Assembly (NCBI GenBank): GCA_023439185.1
Contig: JAEXOR010000011.1
Span: 1-64,000 of the forward strand
Direction of reading: 5' to 3'
Origin: Bacillota bacterium
GTDB taxonomy: Bacteria; Bacillota; Desulfotomaculia; Desulfotomaculales; Desulfallaceae
Length of the DNA: 64,000 bases
Shown: positions 44,943-52,135 of the stretch, one piece after another
Layout: each line of letters starts with the position of its first letter
How positions within the stretch are numbered: position 1 is the stretch's first letter
Translations under genes and position numbers: made by a program
Notes under the pieces: model-generated
What the model saw: only the letters and a program-made list of their open reading frames with translations
Database searches by the model: none
Told to the model about the DNA's origin: nothing

Positions 44943-45507
44943 GCTTTTTGACCTCCTCGGACAAATCAAATACCAGAAATTTGCCTGTAAAAACCGGTTC
45001 ATCCTTAACCCGGGATGAAACCCTTACCATATATTTATTGCCTTTTTTAGCGGTGATAATCGCCCGGGCGACCACTTTTTCCCCTTTTAAAACCGGCCTC
45101 TTAAAGCTTACCCGGGCCGTACCCGTAAGTGTCACGTCGCTGTCGACGAGCCCCACGGCCAGTGAATTGGCCTGGGCGAACAGATATTGACCGTTTAAGA
45201 CCCGTGTCTTTTGCAAGGTCATATCACCGGTTACTTCAAGCACGGACATGCCTGTCTGCCCCACAACCAGGTCCAGCAGTTCACCCACTATTTCACTGCC
45301 GGCGATAGCCCGGAGCTCCTGGTATGATTCCCGGGCCATTTTTTTAATGCGCGTCCTCATTTCAGGAATATCCAGCTCGGCCCTGTCCAAGCGCACGGTC
45401 TGGATACTGACGCCCAGCGCGCGGGCCAGATCTTCATCCGTCAAAAACGGATTGTCTTCAATGTGCCTGACTAAGGTTCCCTGTCTGTCCAATTTTGTCC
45501 GGCTCAT
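44926..45507 (-). CDS. fapR: Fatty-acid and phospholipid regulator FapR
   Basis: FapR represses the fap regulon until malonyl-CoA or malonyl-ACP binds its hot-dog domain. From ATG 45507 the protein is 193 residues: an N-terminal HTH (FLTDEDLARALGVSIQTVRLDRAELDIPEMRTRIKKMA) here given in two conserved blocks, then a thioesterase-like fold with GLVDSDVTLTGTARVSFKRP. A perfect FapR-type palindrome overlaps its own promoter, so it is autoregulated with plsX and the fab genes. Longer in-frame starts would cover that operator. Confidence 0.93.
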   Translation of the reverse strand: MSRTKLDRQGTLVRHIEDNPFLTDEDLARALGVSIQTVRLDRAELDIPEMRTRIKKMARESYQELRAIAGSEIVGELLDLVVGQTGMSVLEVTGDMTLQKTRVLNGQYLFAQANSLAVGLVDSDVTLTGTARVSFKRPVLKGEKVVARAIITAKKGNKYMVRVSSRVKDEPVFTGKFLVFDLSEEVKKLENSP

Positions 45508-45529
45508 ATAAATCATCTCAAAATTGTAT

Positions 45530-45546
45530 TTAGTACCAGGTACTAA
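45530..45546. promoter_or_regulatory. FapR operator
   Basis: A perfect palindrome, TTAGTACC and GGTACTAA around a central A, matches the known FapR box pattern. It lies six bases after the -10 box and 23 bases before the fapR ATG. Confidence 0.85.
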
Positions 45547-45551
45547 ACCTG

Positions 45552-45580
45552 AGTATATCTTAAATGGCAAAAAAAAGCAA
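45552..45580 (-). promoter_or_regulatory. Sigma-A promoter of the fapR-plsX-fab operon
   Basis: On the minus strand TTGCTT (45575-45580), 17 bases, and TATACT (45552-45557) precede the FapR palindrome. Confidence 0.75.
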
Positions 45581-45670
45581 CCCTCTATTTCACTACCAAT
45601 TCTTTCGGCTTCGCGTCTTTCGCTGATTTGAAAATGCAAAAACATTCTCCAGACAATATGGATCTAAAAT

Positions 45671-45701
45671 TTTGAAACTGGGGGGGCACTTTGAAACTGG
45701 G
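45671..45701. repeat. Short direct repeat near the hicAB islet
   Basis: TTTGAAACTGGG occurs at 45671-45682 and again at 45690-45701, separated by a G-rich spacer. It lies at the left side of the hicAB islet; origin unknown. Confidence 0.5.
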
Positions 45702-45733
45702 CAATTGTTCAAACTTTATTTTTCTGAAACCCA

Positions 45734-45762
45734 TTCACCAGTACACAACCAATGTGTATAAT
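45734..45762 (+). promoter_or_regulatory. hicAB promoter with inverted repeat
   Basis: TTCACC (45734-45739), 17 bases and a consensus TATAAT (45757-45762). An inverted repeat, TACACA and TGTGTA around ACCAA (45742-45758), fills the spacer and reaches the -10, a likely HicB site. Confidence 0.6.
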
Positions 45763-45785
45763 AGTAAATGTAAGGAGGATGGGGA

Positions 45786-45959
45786 ATGAAAACAAAAGAG
45801 CTAATAGAGCTCTTGGAGAGGAACGGCTGGAAGTTCAAAAGGCATGGCGCAAACCACGACATATACGTAAAGGGCAAGGAGCGTGAAAGCGTGGTGCGGC
45901 ACAGAGAAACCGACGAAGATTTAGCAAAGGCAATCATCAAGCGGCGAGGGTTGAAATAA
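45786..45959 (+). CDS. hicA: HicA-family mRNA interferase toxin
   Basis: A 57-residue HicA toxin, too short for many gene finders. It starts MKTKELIELLERNGWKFKRHG and has the active-site His in ANHDIYVKG, then VVRHRETDEDLAKAIIKRRG. HicA has a dsRNA-binding-like fold and cleaves mRNA. AAGGAGGA precedes the ATG and hicB starts 19 bases after the stop. The pair sits between fapR and rpmF. Confidence 0.88.
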   Translation: MKTKELIELLERNGWKFKRHGANHDIYVKGKERESVVRHRETDEDLAKAIIKRRGLK

Positions 45960-45978
45960 ACCAAGGAGGTACATTCCT

Positions 45979-46377
45979 ATGAAAGTAGCTTACCCCATTG
46001 TTATGAGTAAAGGCAAGGAGCATATTATTGTATTCGTGCCGGATTTCAACATCAATACACAGGGCGCCGACTACGCGGAGGCTATGGAAATGGCGCGTGA
46101 CGCTATCGGACTTATGGGTATTGATATGGAGGATGAAAAAGAAGTAATCCCGACGCCGTCAGCGCCGGCGGGGATTGCGAAGGAGCACGAAACCGACGTT
46201 ATAACGCTGGTTGATGTGGATTTTGCGGAGTACCGGCGTAAGAACGATATGCGCACGGTACGGCGCAATGTGTCCTTGCCCTCCTGGTTGAACGCGGAAG
46301 CGGAAAAAGCGGGCTTAAATGTTTCGGCGGTTCTGCAAGCGGCGCTTAAACAAGAGCTTGGTATACAAAAGCAGTAA
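45979..46377 (+). CDS. hicB: HicB-family antitoxin
   Basis: A 132-residue antitoxin with an N-terminal partial RNase-H-like domain (YPIVMSKGKEHIIVFVPDF, GADYAEAMEMARDAIGLMG) and a C-terminal ribbon-helix-helix (RRNVSLPSWLNAEAEKAGLNVSAVLQAALKQEL in family order). It neutralises HicA and represses the promoter. AAGGAGG precedes the ATG. Its C terminus resembles that of the second HicB at 62967. Confidence 0.88.
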   Translation: MKVAYPIVMSKGKEHIIVFVPDFNINTQGADYAEAMEMARDAIGLMGIDMEDEKEVIPTPSAPAGIAKEHETDVITLVDVDFAEYRRKNDMRTVRRNVSLPSWLNAEAEKAGLNVSAVLQAALKQELGIQKQ

Positions 46378-46472
46378 GTTCGAAAACAAAGGTGGATTTG
46401 AAAATACAAGACGGGCGTCCGGCACAGTTTTTTTTGGCTGTAATGAAAGGTTGAGTATGATATTTTTGAGCT

Positions 46473-46679
46473 TTAATTTAACTCGTCTTTCAGTTTTTTA
46501 ATGTCTTCTGCACTAAGACCGGTTATTTCAATGATCACGTCTTCCGGCAGCCCTTTCTTTAAGGCGGCCCGGGCGGTGGCCAGTGCTTTTTTAGCTTCGC
46601 CTTTCTTAATGCCTTCTTTAATGCCTTCCTTTATGCCTTCAGCACGGCCTTTTTCATGCCAACTGGTAGTTATCTGCAT
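46473..46679 (-). pseudogene. C-terminal remnant of an Rpn/PD-(D/E)xK-type protein
   Basis: A 68-codon frame with TSWHEKGRAEGIKEGIKEGI and EVITGLSAEDIKKLK-like ending resembles the C-terminal tail of Rpn family recombination-promoting nucleases (putative transposases). The nuclease domain is missing: reading upstream in the same frame gives a stop about 40 codons away with no family match. It is best read as the decayed end of a mobile-type gene. The GIKEGIKEGIKKG stretch is a small repeat typical of these tails. Confidence 0.55.
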
Positions 46680-46785
46680 GATATGTTTATCGACATTAAT
46701 AGCGCATATTTGACATCCCCCGACATCATGCCTGATATTATCATATTTGGAGATATTAATATCGTCAATCAGTTAAAGCAAAAAA

Positions 46786-46818
46786 AAGACGCTATCCCTT
46801 GCGGGACAACGCTTCTCT
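46786..46818 (-). terminator. Terminator after rpmF
   Basis: Minus-strand arms GCGTTGTCCC and GGGATAGCGT pair with wobbles around GCAA and are followed by eight T. Confidence 0.65.
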
Positions 46819-46831
46819 CTTGCTTTTACGC

Positions 46832-47008
46832 CTACTTTACCGCCACTGCTTCCCGGCCTTTATAGTAACCGCAAGCGGGGCAGGCCTGGTGGGTTGCTGT
46901 TAATTCCTGACATTGCGGGCATTTTACCAACCCGGGGGCTTCAATCTTCCAATGCGCCCTGCGCTGCCGGTTCTTTTGTTTGGACCTTTTTCTTTTCGGT
47001 ACTCCCAT
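46832..47008 (-). CDS. rpmF: Ribosomal protein L32
   Basis: A 58-residue 50S protein below the usual size cut. It reads MGVPKRKRSKQKNRQRRAHW, then CPQCQELTATHQACPACGYYKGREAV, so both zinc-binding CxxC pairs are intact. AAGGGGGTG lies seven bases before the ATG. It follows yceD by 48 bases, the standard pair. Confidence 0.95.
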   Translation of the reverse strand: MGVPKRKRSKQKNRQRRAHWKIEAPGLVKCPQCQELTATHQACPACGYYKGREAVAVK

Positions 47009-47056
47009 CTCTTAACACCCCCTTGTATCGACATAACTTATTTTACTTATTAATTT

Positions 47057-47566
47057 CTAACTTAACAGATCCTTTAATTTAGCCAGGCGGGGGTCCGGCT
47101 CGTCACGCGTACAACCGCAGCTTTGGTTGTTTAAATCTGCTCCGCATACCGGACATAAACCGCGGCAGTCTTCCCGGCAGATAAAGCGCATGGGCAGATG
47201 CACCAGTATTGTTTGCAGCAGTTCGGGCGTGATGTCTATTTGATCGCCCGAAAAAGGGACCCATTCGGACTGGATACCGTCCGGAGACGGCAGATTCCGG
47301 TCATAATATGTTTCCTGGAACTGCGCTTCCATGGGATGGATCATACTGCCCAGACACCGGTTGCACCGGGCGTTCAGTTCCGCTTTAACCGTGCCAAGCA
47401 TGACAATGGCGTCGCCGGTGTTGGTTAAAGAAAGCCTGTATTCAACTTCCCGGGCCGGTTTGATGTCTTCACCTTCCACGGGCAGCGGCGGCAGCATTGT
47501 AAAACCATGGCAATCAATACGCTTACCTTTGCTTCTTTTAAGCTTGCCCACTTCCAGTAAGGGCAT
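47057..47566 (-). CDS. yceD: YceD (DUF177) family protein
   Basis: A 169-residue protein of the DUF177 family, linked to 23S rRNA accumulation and always near rpmF. It has CNRCLGSM in the middle and a Cys-rich C terminus (CREDCRGLCPVCGADLN) that could bind zinc. ATG 47566 follows GGGGGG and gives MPLLEVGKLKRSKG. It is transcribed with rpmF and is divergent from ylbJ. Confidence 0.93.
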   Translation of the reverse strand: MPLLEVGKLKRSKGKRIDCHGFTMLPPLPVEGEDIKPAREVEYRLSLTNTGDAIVMLGTVKAELNARCNRCLGSMIHPMEAQFQETYYDRNLPSPDGIQSEWVPFSGDQIDITPELLQTILVHLPMRFICREDCRGLCPVCGADLNNQSCGCTRDEPDPRLAKLKDLLS

Positions 47567-47762
47567 TGTCAATCCCCCCGGCATATCAACAGCTAAAATT
47601 ATATTAAATATGCGGTTGTATTGTCAAGAAGAGTAAGCCTGGATATCCAACATTTCCATTTAAATGTGGCAGTTCGAAAAGTGCATTTTTCCCGGCCGGA
47701 ATTTTCGGCGGGCTTGTTCAATATATTTAATTTGAGTCCGGATGAACGGAGGTTTACTAATT

Positions 47763-48998
47763 TTGCGTCCCGAGTCCAGCGGACAGCTTAAAATGTTGTG
47801 GGCCATATTGGCCGTTATTTTCGTCGCGTTGATGATCAAAAATCCGCAAGCGGTGTTTGAAGGCGCGTCATCGGGTATGGGAACCTGGTGGAATGTCGTT
47901 TTTCCCGCGCTGCTGCCCTTTTTCATCGCATCGGAGCTGCTGATGAGCTTTGGCGTGGTCAGGTTCATGGGGGTCCTTCTGGAACCGGTGATGCGTCCTT
48001 TATTCAACGTGCCCGGCGCCGGTTCCTTTGTGGTGGCGGTGGGCTTCACCAGCGGTTACCCCATCGGGGCCATGGTTACCGCCAGGCTGCGCTCGGAAGG
48101 GGTTATATCACGGGTGGAAGCTGAACGGCTGGTATCTTTCACCAACAATTCAAGCCCGTTATTCATGCTGGTGGCGGTGGCCGTGGGTATGTTTAACTGG
48201 CCCGCCCTCGGTTATTTAATTGCCGGCAGCCATTATCTGGGCAACCTCACCCTGGGCCTGGCGCTCAGTTTTTACAAACGCAACGACCCGGATCGGACGC
48301 CGGCCCCACCGTGGCGTGGGAACCGGATTCGCGGCGCATTCAGGGAGCTGGCCGGCGCCATCAATGCCGAGCGTCGACCCATGGGCCGCATTATCGGCGA
48401 CGCGGTAAGCAGTTCAATCGGCAAATTACTGAACATCGGCGGTTTCATCATCCTGTTCGCCGTTATTATCCGTTTATTGGAACAAACCGGTTTAATCAGT
48501 TTGTTGACGGGATTGTTATCCATCCTGCTGGTTCCGCTGGGGTTTGCTCCGGAAACCATGCCCGCCCTGTCCGCCGGCTTCTTCGAAATGACTTTGGGCG
48601 CGCGGGCCGCGGCGGAATCCGGAACGACCCTGCCGGCTCAGTTAATGGCGGTGGCGGTAATCCTGGCCTGGGGCGGGTTATCAATTCAGGCCCAGGTGGC
48701 CGGTATGGTTTCCGGTACCGATATAAATCTCCGGCTATTTTTAATCGGACGGATTTGTCATGCCGGGCTGGCCACAATATACACGGTACTGCTGTATCCC
48801 CTATTTGGATTGGAAAGCAGGCCTGCCAACGCCGTGATTGATTTATCCCCGGGTAACCTGTTTTTTTACCCGGGTTATGCCGATTACCTGCAGGCTTCGT
48901 TTTTCATAATGCTGGCTTTCATAATCGTGCCTTTGCTGCTGTACCTGGCTTATTATATATATCGCGGCTTCCTGTCTCTGGTCCTTTTCAGACGCTGA
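47763..48998 (+). CDS. ylbJ: Sporulation integral membrane protein YlbJ
   Basis: A 411-residue membrane protein with about eight helices. It carries GFTSGYPIGAMVTARLR and FTNNSSPLFML, conserved in YlbJ and related to gate-domain (nucleoside-recognition) proteins. In Bacillus it is needed for spore cortex formation. TTG 47763 follows GGAGGT by about nine bases; ATG 47742 overlaps that site. Its place near coaD and rsmD matches the Bacillus ylb region. Confidence 0.92.
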   Translation: MRPESSGQLKMLWAILAVIFVALMIKNPQAVFEGASSGMGTWWNVVFPALLPFFIASELLMSFGVVRFMGVLLEPVMRPLFNVPGAGSFVVAVGFTSGYPIGAMVTARLRSEGVISRVEAERLVSFTNNSSPLFMLVAVAVGMFNWPALGYLIAGSHYLGNLTLGLALSFYKRNDPDRTPAPPWRGNRIRGAFRELAGAINAERRPMGRIIGDAVSSSIGKLLNIGGFIILFAVIIRLLEQTGLISLLTGLLSILLVPLGFAPETMPALSAGFFEMTLGARAAAESGTTLPAQLMAVAVILAWGGLSIQAQVAGMVSGTDINLRLFLIGRICHAGLATIYTVLLYPLFGLESRPANAVIDLSPGNLFFYPGYADYLQASFFIMLAFIIVPLLLYLAYYIYRGFLSLVLFRR

Positions 48999-49022
48999 TT
49001 ATTGCACCGGTCAATTAACCTG

Positions 49023-49478
49023 TTATTTGTTAATCTTCATGTCCTGTAGTTCGATTCTGCCGTTGCGAACTTGTTGCGCAATTTGTTCCAGTTTACTTTC
49101 CAGTCCGGCCAGTATATCATCGGCGTAGTCCCTGGCGCCTTGTTTAATCTGCAGAGCCACTTCCTCGGCCTGGGCCTGGAGCTGGGTTGCCATGTCCTGG
49201 GCCAAACGGGTAACCTCGGATTCGTCCGCTTTTTTCTCCAACTGTTTTTCAGCGTCTTCCATAATACGCATGGCTTCCCGTTTGGAGTCGGTAATGACCT
49301 TTTCCCGTTCCTGGATTACCCATTTAGCCTGACGCAGTTCGTCCGGCAGGGATGTCCTGATCCGGTCCAGGAAATCAAGCAGCCTGTCCTCGTCAACCAG
49401 AACCCGCCTGGTCATGGGAACCTTGGGGCTGCTTTCTATCAAATCTTCCATTTCATTGATAATGTTGAATAATTCCAA
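49023..49478 (-). CDS. Coiled-coil protein of the coaD-ylbJ region
   Basis: A 151-residue, charged, alpha-helical protein with no catalytic motif. The start ELFNIINEMEDLIESSPKVP and a long helix (about 45-140, rich in Glu, Gln, Lys and Ala) suggest an extended coiled coil. Such proteins next to coaD in Clostridia are often labelled ATPase or ATP synthase subunit-like because of the coiled coil only. It may be DivIVA-like in the N-terminal part. The function is unknown. Confidence 0.75.
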   Translation of the reverse strand: MELFNIINEMEDLIESSPKVPMTRRVLVDEDRLLDFLDRIRTSLPDELRQAKWVIQEREKVITDSKREAMRIMEDAEKQLEKKADESEVTRLAQDMATQLQAQAEEVALQIKQGARDYADDILAGLESKLEQIAQQVRNGRIELQDMKINK

Positions 49479-49492
49479 AGCGGTTTCCCCCC

Positions 49493-49978
49493 TTAACCCT
49501 TGATCGTAAACTTGTCCCGCAGTTTTTTCTCCACCAGCGGCGGCACCAGGTCTCTAACGCAGCCGCCGAAGGAAACCACCTCTTTGACGGCGCTGGAACT
49601 AATAAAAGAATACTCCGCCCTGGTCATTAAAAAAATTGTTTCCACATCGGGCTGCAACTTTTTGTTGGTCAGGGCCATCATAAATTCGTTTTCAAAGTCC
49701 GATATGGCCCTGAGGCCTCTGATAATGGCCACTGCCTGTTTTTCGCAGGCGTAATTAACCGTCAGACCCTTGAAAGAGTCGGTAATCACATTATTAAAAG
49801 GACCGGTTACCTCGGAAAGCATTTGCATCCTTTCCTCAACGGTAAAAAGCGGATTTTTTCCCGGGTTTTTTGAAACTGCAACAATCAGGTTGTCAAAAAG
49901 GCTGGCGGCCCGTTCAACAATATCAAGATGTCCGTTGGTTACCGGATCAAAGCTGCCTGGATAAATAGCTAAACGCAA
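49493..49978 (-). CDS. coaD: Phosphopantetheine adenylyltransferase
   Basis: CoaD forms dephospho-CoA from 4-phosphopantetheine and ATP. The 161-residue protein has the nucleotidyltransferase motif YPGSFDPVTNGHLDIVERA and the C-terminal EYSFISSSAVKEVVSFGG. It lies 12 bases after rsmD, the normal pairing. Confidence 0.96.
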   Translation of the reverse strand: MRLAIYPGSFDPVTNGHLDIVERAASLFDNLIVAVSKNPGKNPLFTVEERMQMLSEVTGPFNNVITDSFKGLTVNYACEKQAVAIIRGLRAISDFENEFMMALTNKKLQPDVETIFLMTRAEYSFISSSAVKEVVSFGGCVRDLVPPLVEKKLRDKFTIKG

Positions 49979-49990
49979 AATAATCCTCCT

Positions 49991-50542
49991 TTACACCGGC
50001 CGGTAAAAGGATAACGCGGTATCACCGTATTTTTCCCGCCGCCATAGCTTGAAAACGCCTGTATCCTCGGGCAGTATTTCCTTGGCGTCTGTTTCTAAAA
50101 TAACAATGGTGTTTAACTGCCATACCGGATACCTGGCTAAAGTATTCAACACCATGGCAGCCAGTCCCTGCCGGTAAGGAGGATCTGCGAAAATAATGTC
50201 AAACTTTTCACTCCTTTGCGACACCCGGCGCAATGCCTGTTCAAAGTCATCAAGCATTATTTCCGCCCCGTCGCGCAGGCCTGTGAGGTCGATATTCTGT
50301 TTTACCAATCCGGCCGCGCGGGAATCCTTTTCGACAAATATAACTTTTGCGGCGCCCCTGCTGAGCGCCTCGATGCCTACTCCACCGGTACCGGCGAATA
50401 AATCGGCAAAGGCACAGCCGGGTATTTGCGGACTTATTATATTGAACAGCGATTCTTTTACCCGGTCGGCCGTAGGCCTGACCGGCAGATTACCGGGTGA
50501 CTTCAGGCGCCTTTTTTTAGCCGTTCCGGCAATCACACGCAA
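49991..50542 (-). CDS. rsmD: 16S rRNA (guanine966-N2)-methyltransferase RsmD
   Basis: A 183-residue SAM-dependent methylase. It starts MRVIAGTAKKRRLKSPG and has DLFAGTGGVGIEALSRGA (SAM site) and the DPPY motif in FADPPYRQGL. It modifies 16S rRNA in assembled 30S subunits. It is paired with coaD. Confidence 0.95.
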   Translation of the reverse strand: MRVIAGTAKKRRLKSPGNLPVRPTADRVKESLFNIISPQIPGCAFADLFAGTGGVGIEALSRGAAKVIFVEKDSRAAGLVKQNIDLTGLRDGAEIMLDDFEQALRRVSQRSEKFDIIFADPPYRQGLAAMVLNTLARYPVWQLNTIVILETDAKEILPEDTGVFKLWRREKYGDTALSFYRPV

Positions 50543-50740
50543 AGAGCAATCATTTCCTTTCCACTACAAAAGTTAAACCACAATGAATTAAATCAACAAT
50601 AATTATATCATGATTGTCACAAAAAATCGATTTATTGCATTTACGTGCATATTAATGCATTGAAGGGCAAATATATAAAAAGCAGCCTGCTGTTAACCCG
50701 GTTGCTATATATTGCCATTACATGCACAGGAGTGGTATCA

Positions 50741-51691
50741 TTGGACAGTTCTTTTCTTAAAAACATGGGTATATCCATGGACCTGGCCCTTGAAGCCAGG
50801 GAAATAGTCCGGGGAGAAACCGGTCAGGAAATACCGGGCGTAAGGGTGGACAAGGAGACATACAACCACGCCGCAGTCACCACAGTACACGTGGAGGACG
50901 AAGCCGCCCAGGCTATAATGGGGAAACCGGTCGGCAAGTACATAACCATTGAGGCGCCGGTGATCAGGGAAAATAACCCCGAGGCGCACCGGGAGGTCGC
51001 CCAGGTGCTGGCGGCACAGCTAAATAAACTAATTCAACTTACCATGGAGGCCAATGTTTTAATTGTGGGATTGGGCAATTGGAATGCCACTCCCGATGCT
51101 TTGGGGCCGAAGGTGGTCGGTAAGTGCCTGGTAACCAGACACCTCTTTAAATACGCGCCCCAGGAATTACAGGGAGGCATGCGCCCGGTCAGCGCCCTGG
51201 CTCCCGGCGTTCTGGGCATCACCGGCATTGAGACCGCCGAAGTAATTAAAGGGGTGGTTGAAAAGATCCGGCCGGAAGTGATCATAGCCATTGATTCCCT
51301 GGCGGCCCGGAGCGTCGAACGTATCGCCACCACCATCCAGCTTGCCGACACCGGCATTAATCCGGGCTCCGGCATTGGCAACAAACGGGCCGGCATCAAT
51401 GAAGAAAACATGGGTGTGAAGGTAATCGCCGTCGGCATACCCACCGTATCCCATGCCGCGGTAATTGCCCAGGACGCCATTGAAAAATATATCCAGAGCA
51501 CCGGCGGTCAAACAGGTGATACCAGCACGGTGATTAATGAGATCCTGCAGCCCTTTGGAGGCAACCTGACAGTGACGCCGAAGGAAATAGATACCCTGAT
51601 CGAAGACACGGCCCATATTATTTCCGGCGGACTGTCCATCGCTCTGCACCCCGGAGTCAGCCCGGATGATTACGCCTATTATCTGCATTAA
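50741..51691 (+). CDS. gpr: Germination protease GPR
   Basis: GPR is an aspartate-type A25 protease, made as a zymogen in the forespore, that degrades small acid-soluble proteins during germination. The 316-residue protein has the mature-start region MDLALEAREIV, LIVGLGNWNATPDALGPKVV and AIDSLAARSVERI. TTG 50741 lies eight bases after AGGAG; the upstream 32 codons of the frame have no family match. Its substrate SASP is encoded convergently 100 bases away. Confidence 0.95.
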   Translation: MDSSFLKNMGISMDLALEAREIVRGETGQEIPGVRVDKETYNHAAVTTVHVEDEAAQAIMGKPVGKYITIEAPVIRENNPEAHREVAQVLAAQLNKLIQLTMEANVLIVGLGNWNATPDALGPKVVGKCLVTRHLFKYAPQELQGGMRPVSALAPGVLGITGIETAEVIKGVVEKIRPEVIIAIDSLAARSVERIATTIQLADTGINPGSGIGNKRAGINEENMGVKVIAVGIPTVSHAAVIAQDAIEKYIQSTGGQTGDTSTVINEILQPFGGNLTVTPKEIDTLIEDTAHIISGGLSIALHPGVSPDDYAYYLH

Positions 51692-51697
51692 AGCAAA

Positions 51698-51721
51698 ACA
51701 AGCGGTCCTAAGACCGCTTGT
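51698..51721. terminator. Hairpin between gpr and the SASP gene
   Basis: Ten-base arms ACAAGCGGTC and GACCGCTTGT enclose CTAA. On the minus strand TTTT follows, so it best terminates the SASP transcript and may also act on gpr. Confidence 0.65.
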
Positions 51722-51793
51722 CGGCTCCCGTCCGTCGGGCAACCCGGTACCACGCCACCTTGACCGGTTGCCCGGCAGTGAGGAATTAAAGAT

Positions 51794-51994
51794 TTATTTT
51801 TGAGCTAAACTCTGTTCGTAGGCGGCTACCATTTTCTTCACCATATTGCCGCCTATGGACCCGTTCACACGGGACGGCAGGTCGCCCATGTATCCGCCCT
51901 GGGGCGCTGCAATACCAAGTTCAGAGGCGGTTTCCCACTTTAACTGCTCCAGACCTTGGGAAGGGAACATCTTGCCATTGGTTTTTTGTGCCAT
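51794..51994 (-). CDS. Small acid-soluble spore protein, alpha/beta type
   Basis: A 66-residue DNA-binding spore protein. The GPR cleavage region is KWETASELGI (cleavage after Glu) and the DNA-binding C-terminal motif is GYMGDLPSRVNGSIGGNMVKKM. It coats and protects spore DNA. GAGGAGGTG precedes the ATG. The protease that removes it is the neighbouring gene. Confidence 0.95.
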   Translation of the reverse strand: MAQKTNGKMFPSQGLEQLKWETASELGIAAPQGGYMGDLPSRVNGSIGGNMVKKMVAAYEQSLAQK

Positions 51995-52102
51995 CAGTTT
52001 TTCACCTCCTCGCCCTGAAATTAAAATTATTATTGGATTTTTAGCTGACGATTATGTAGGTACATTTTTCACGTCTTGGTTTGAAAATTTCAAAATGCAC
52101 AA

Positions 52103-52125
52103 AAAAAATCAGCGCCCCGGTGCGC
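52103..52125 (-). terminator. Probable recG terminator
   Basis: A GC-rich hairpin with short GCGC arms lies just after the recG stop and is followed on the minus strand by eight T. Confidence 0.4.
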
Positions 52126-52135
52126 CAATATTAAA

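Noticed and set aside
45716..45964. 82-codon minus-strand frame opposite hicA
   Set aside because: The plus-strand hicA has a promoter, ribosome-binding site, family match and a hicB partner; the minus frame is its shadow.
52080..52094. Palindrome TTTGAAAATTTCAAA upstream of the SASP gene
   Set aside because: It is AT-rich, short and could be chance; no promoter of the forespore sigma type could be placed with it.
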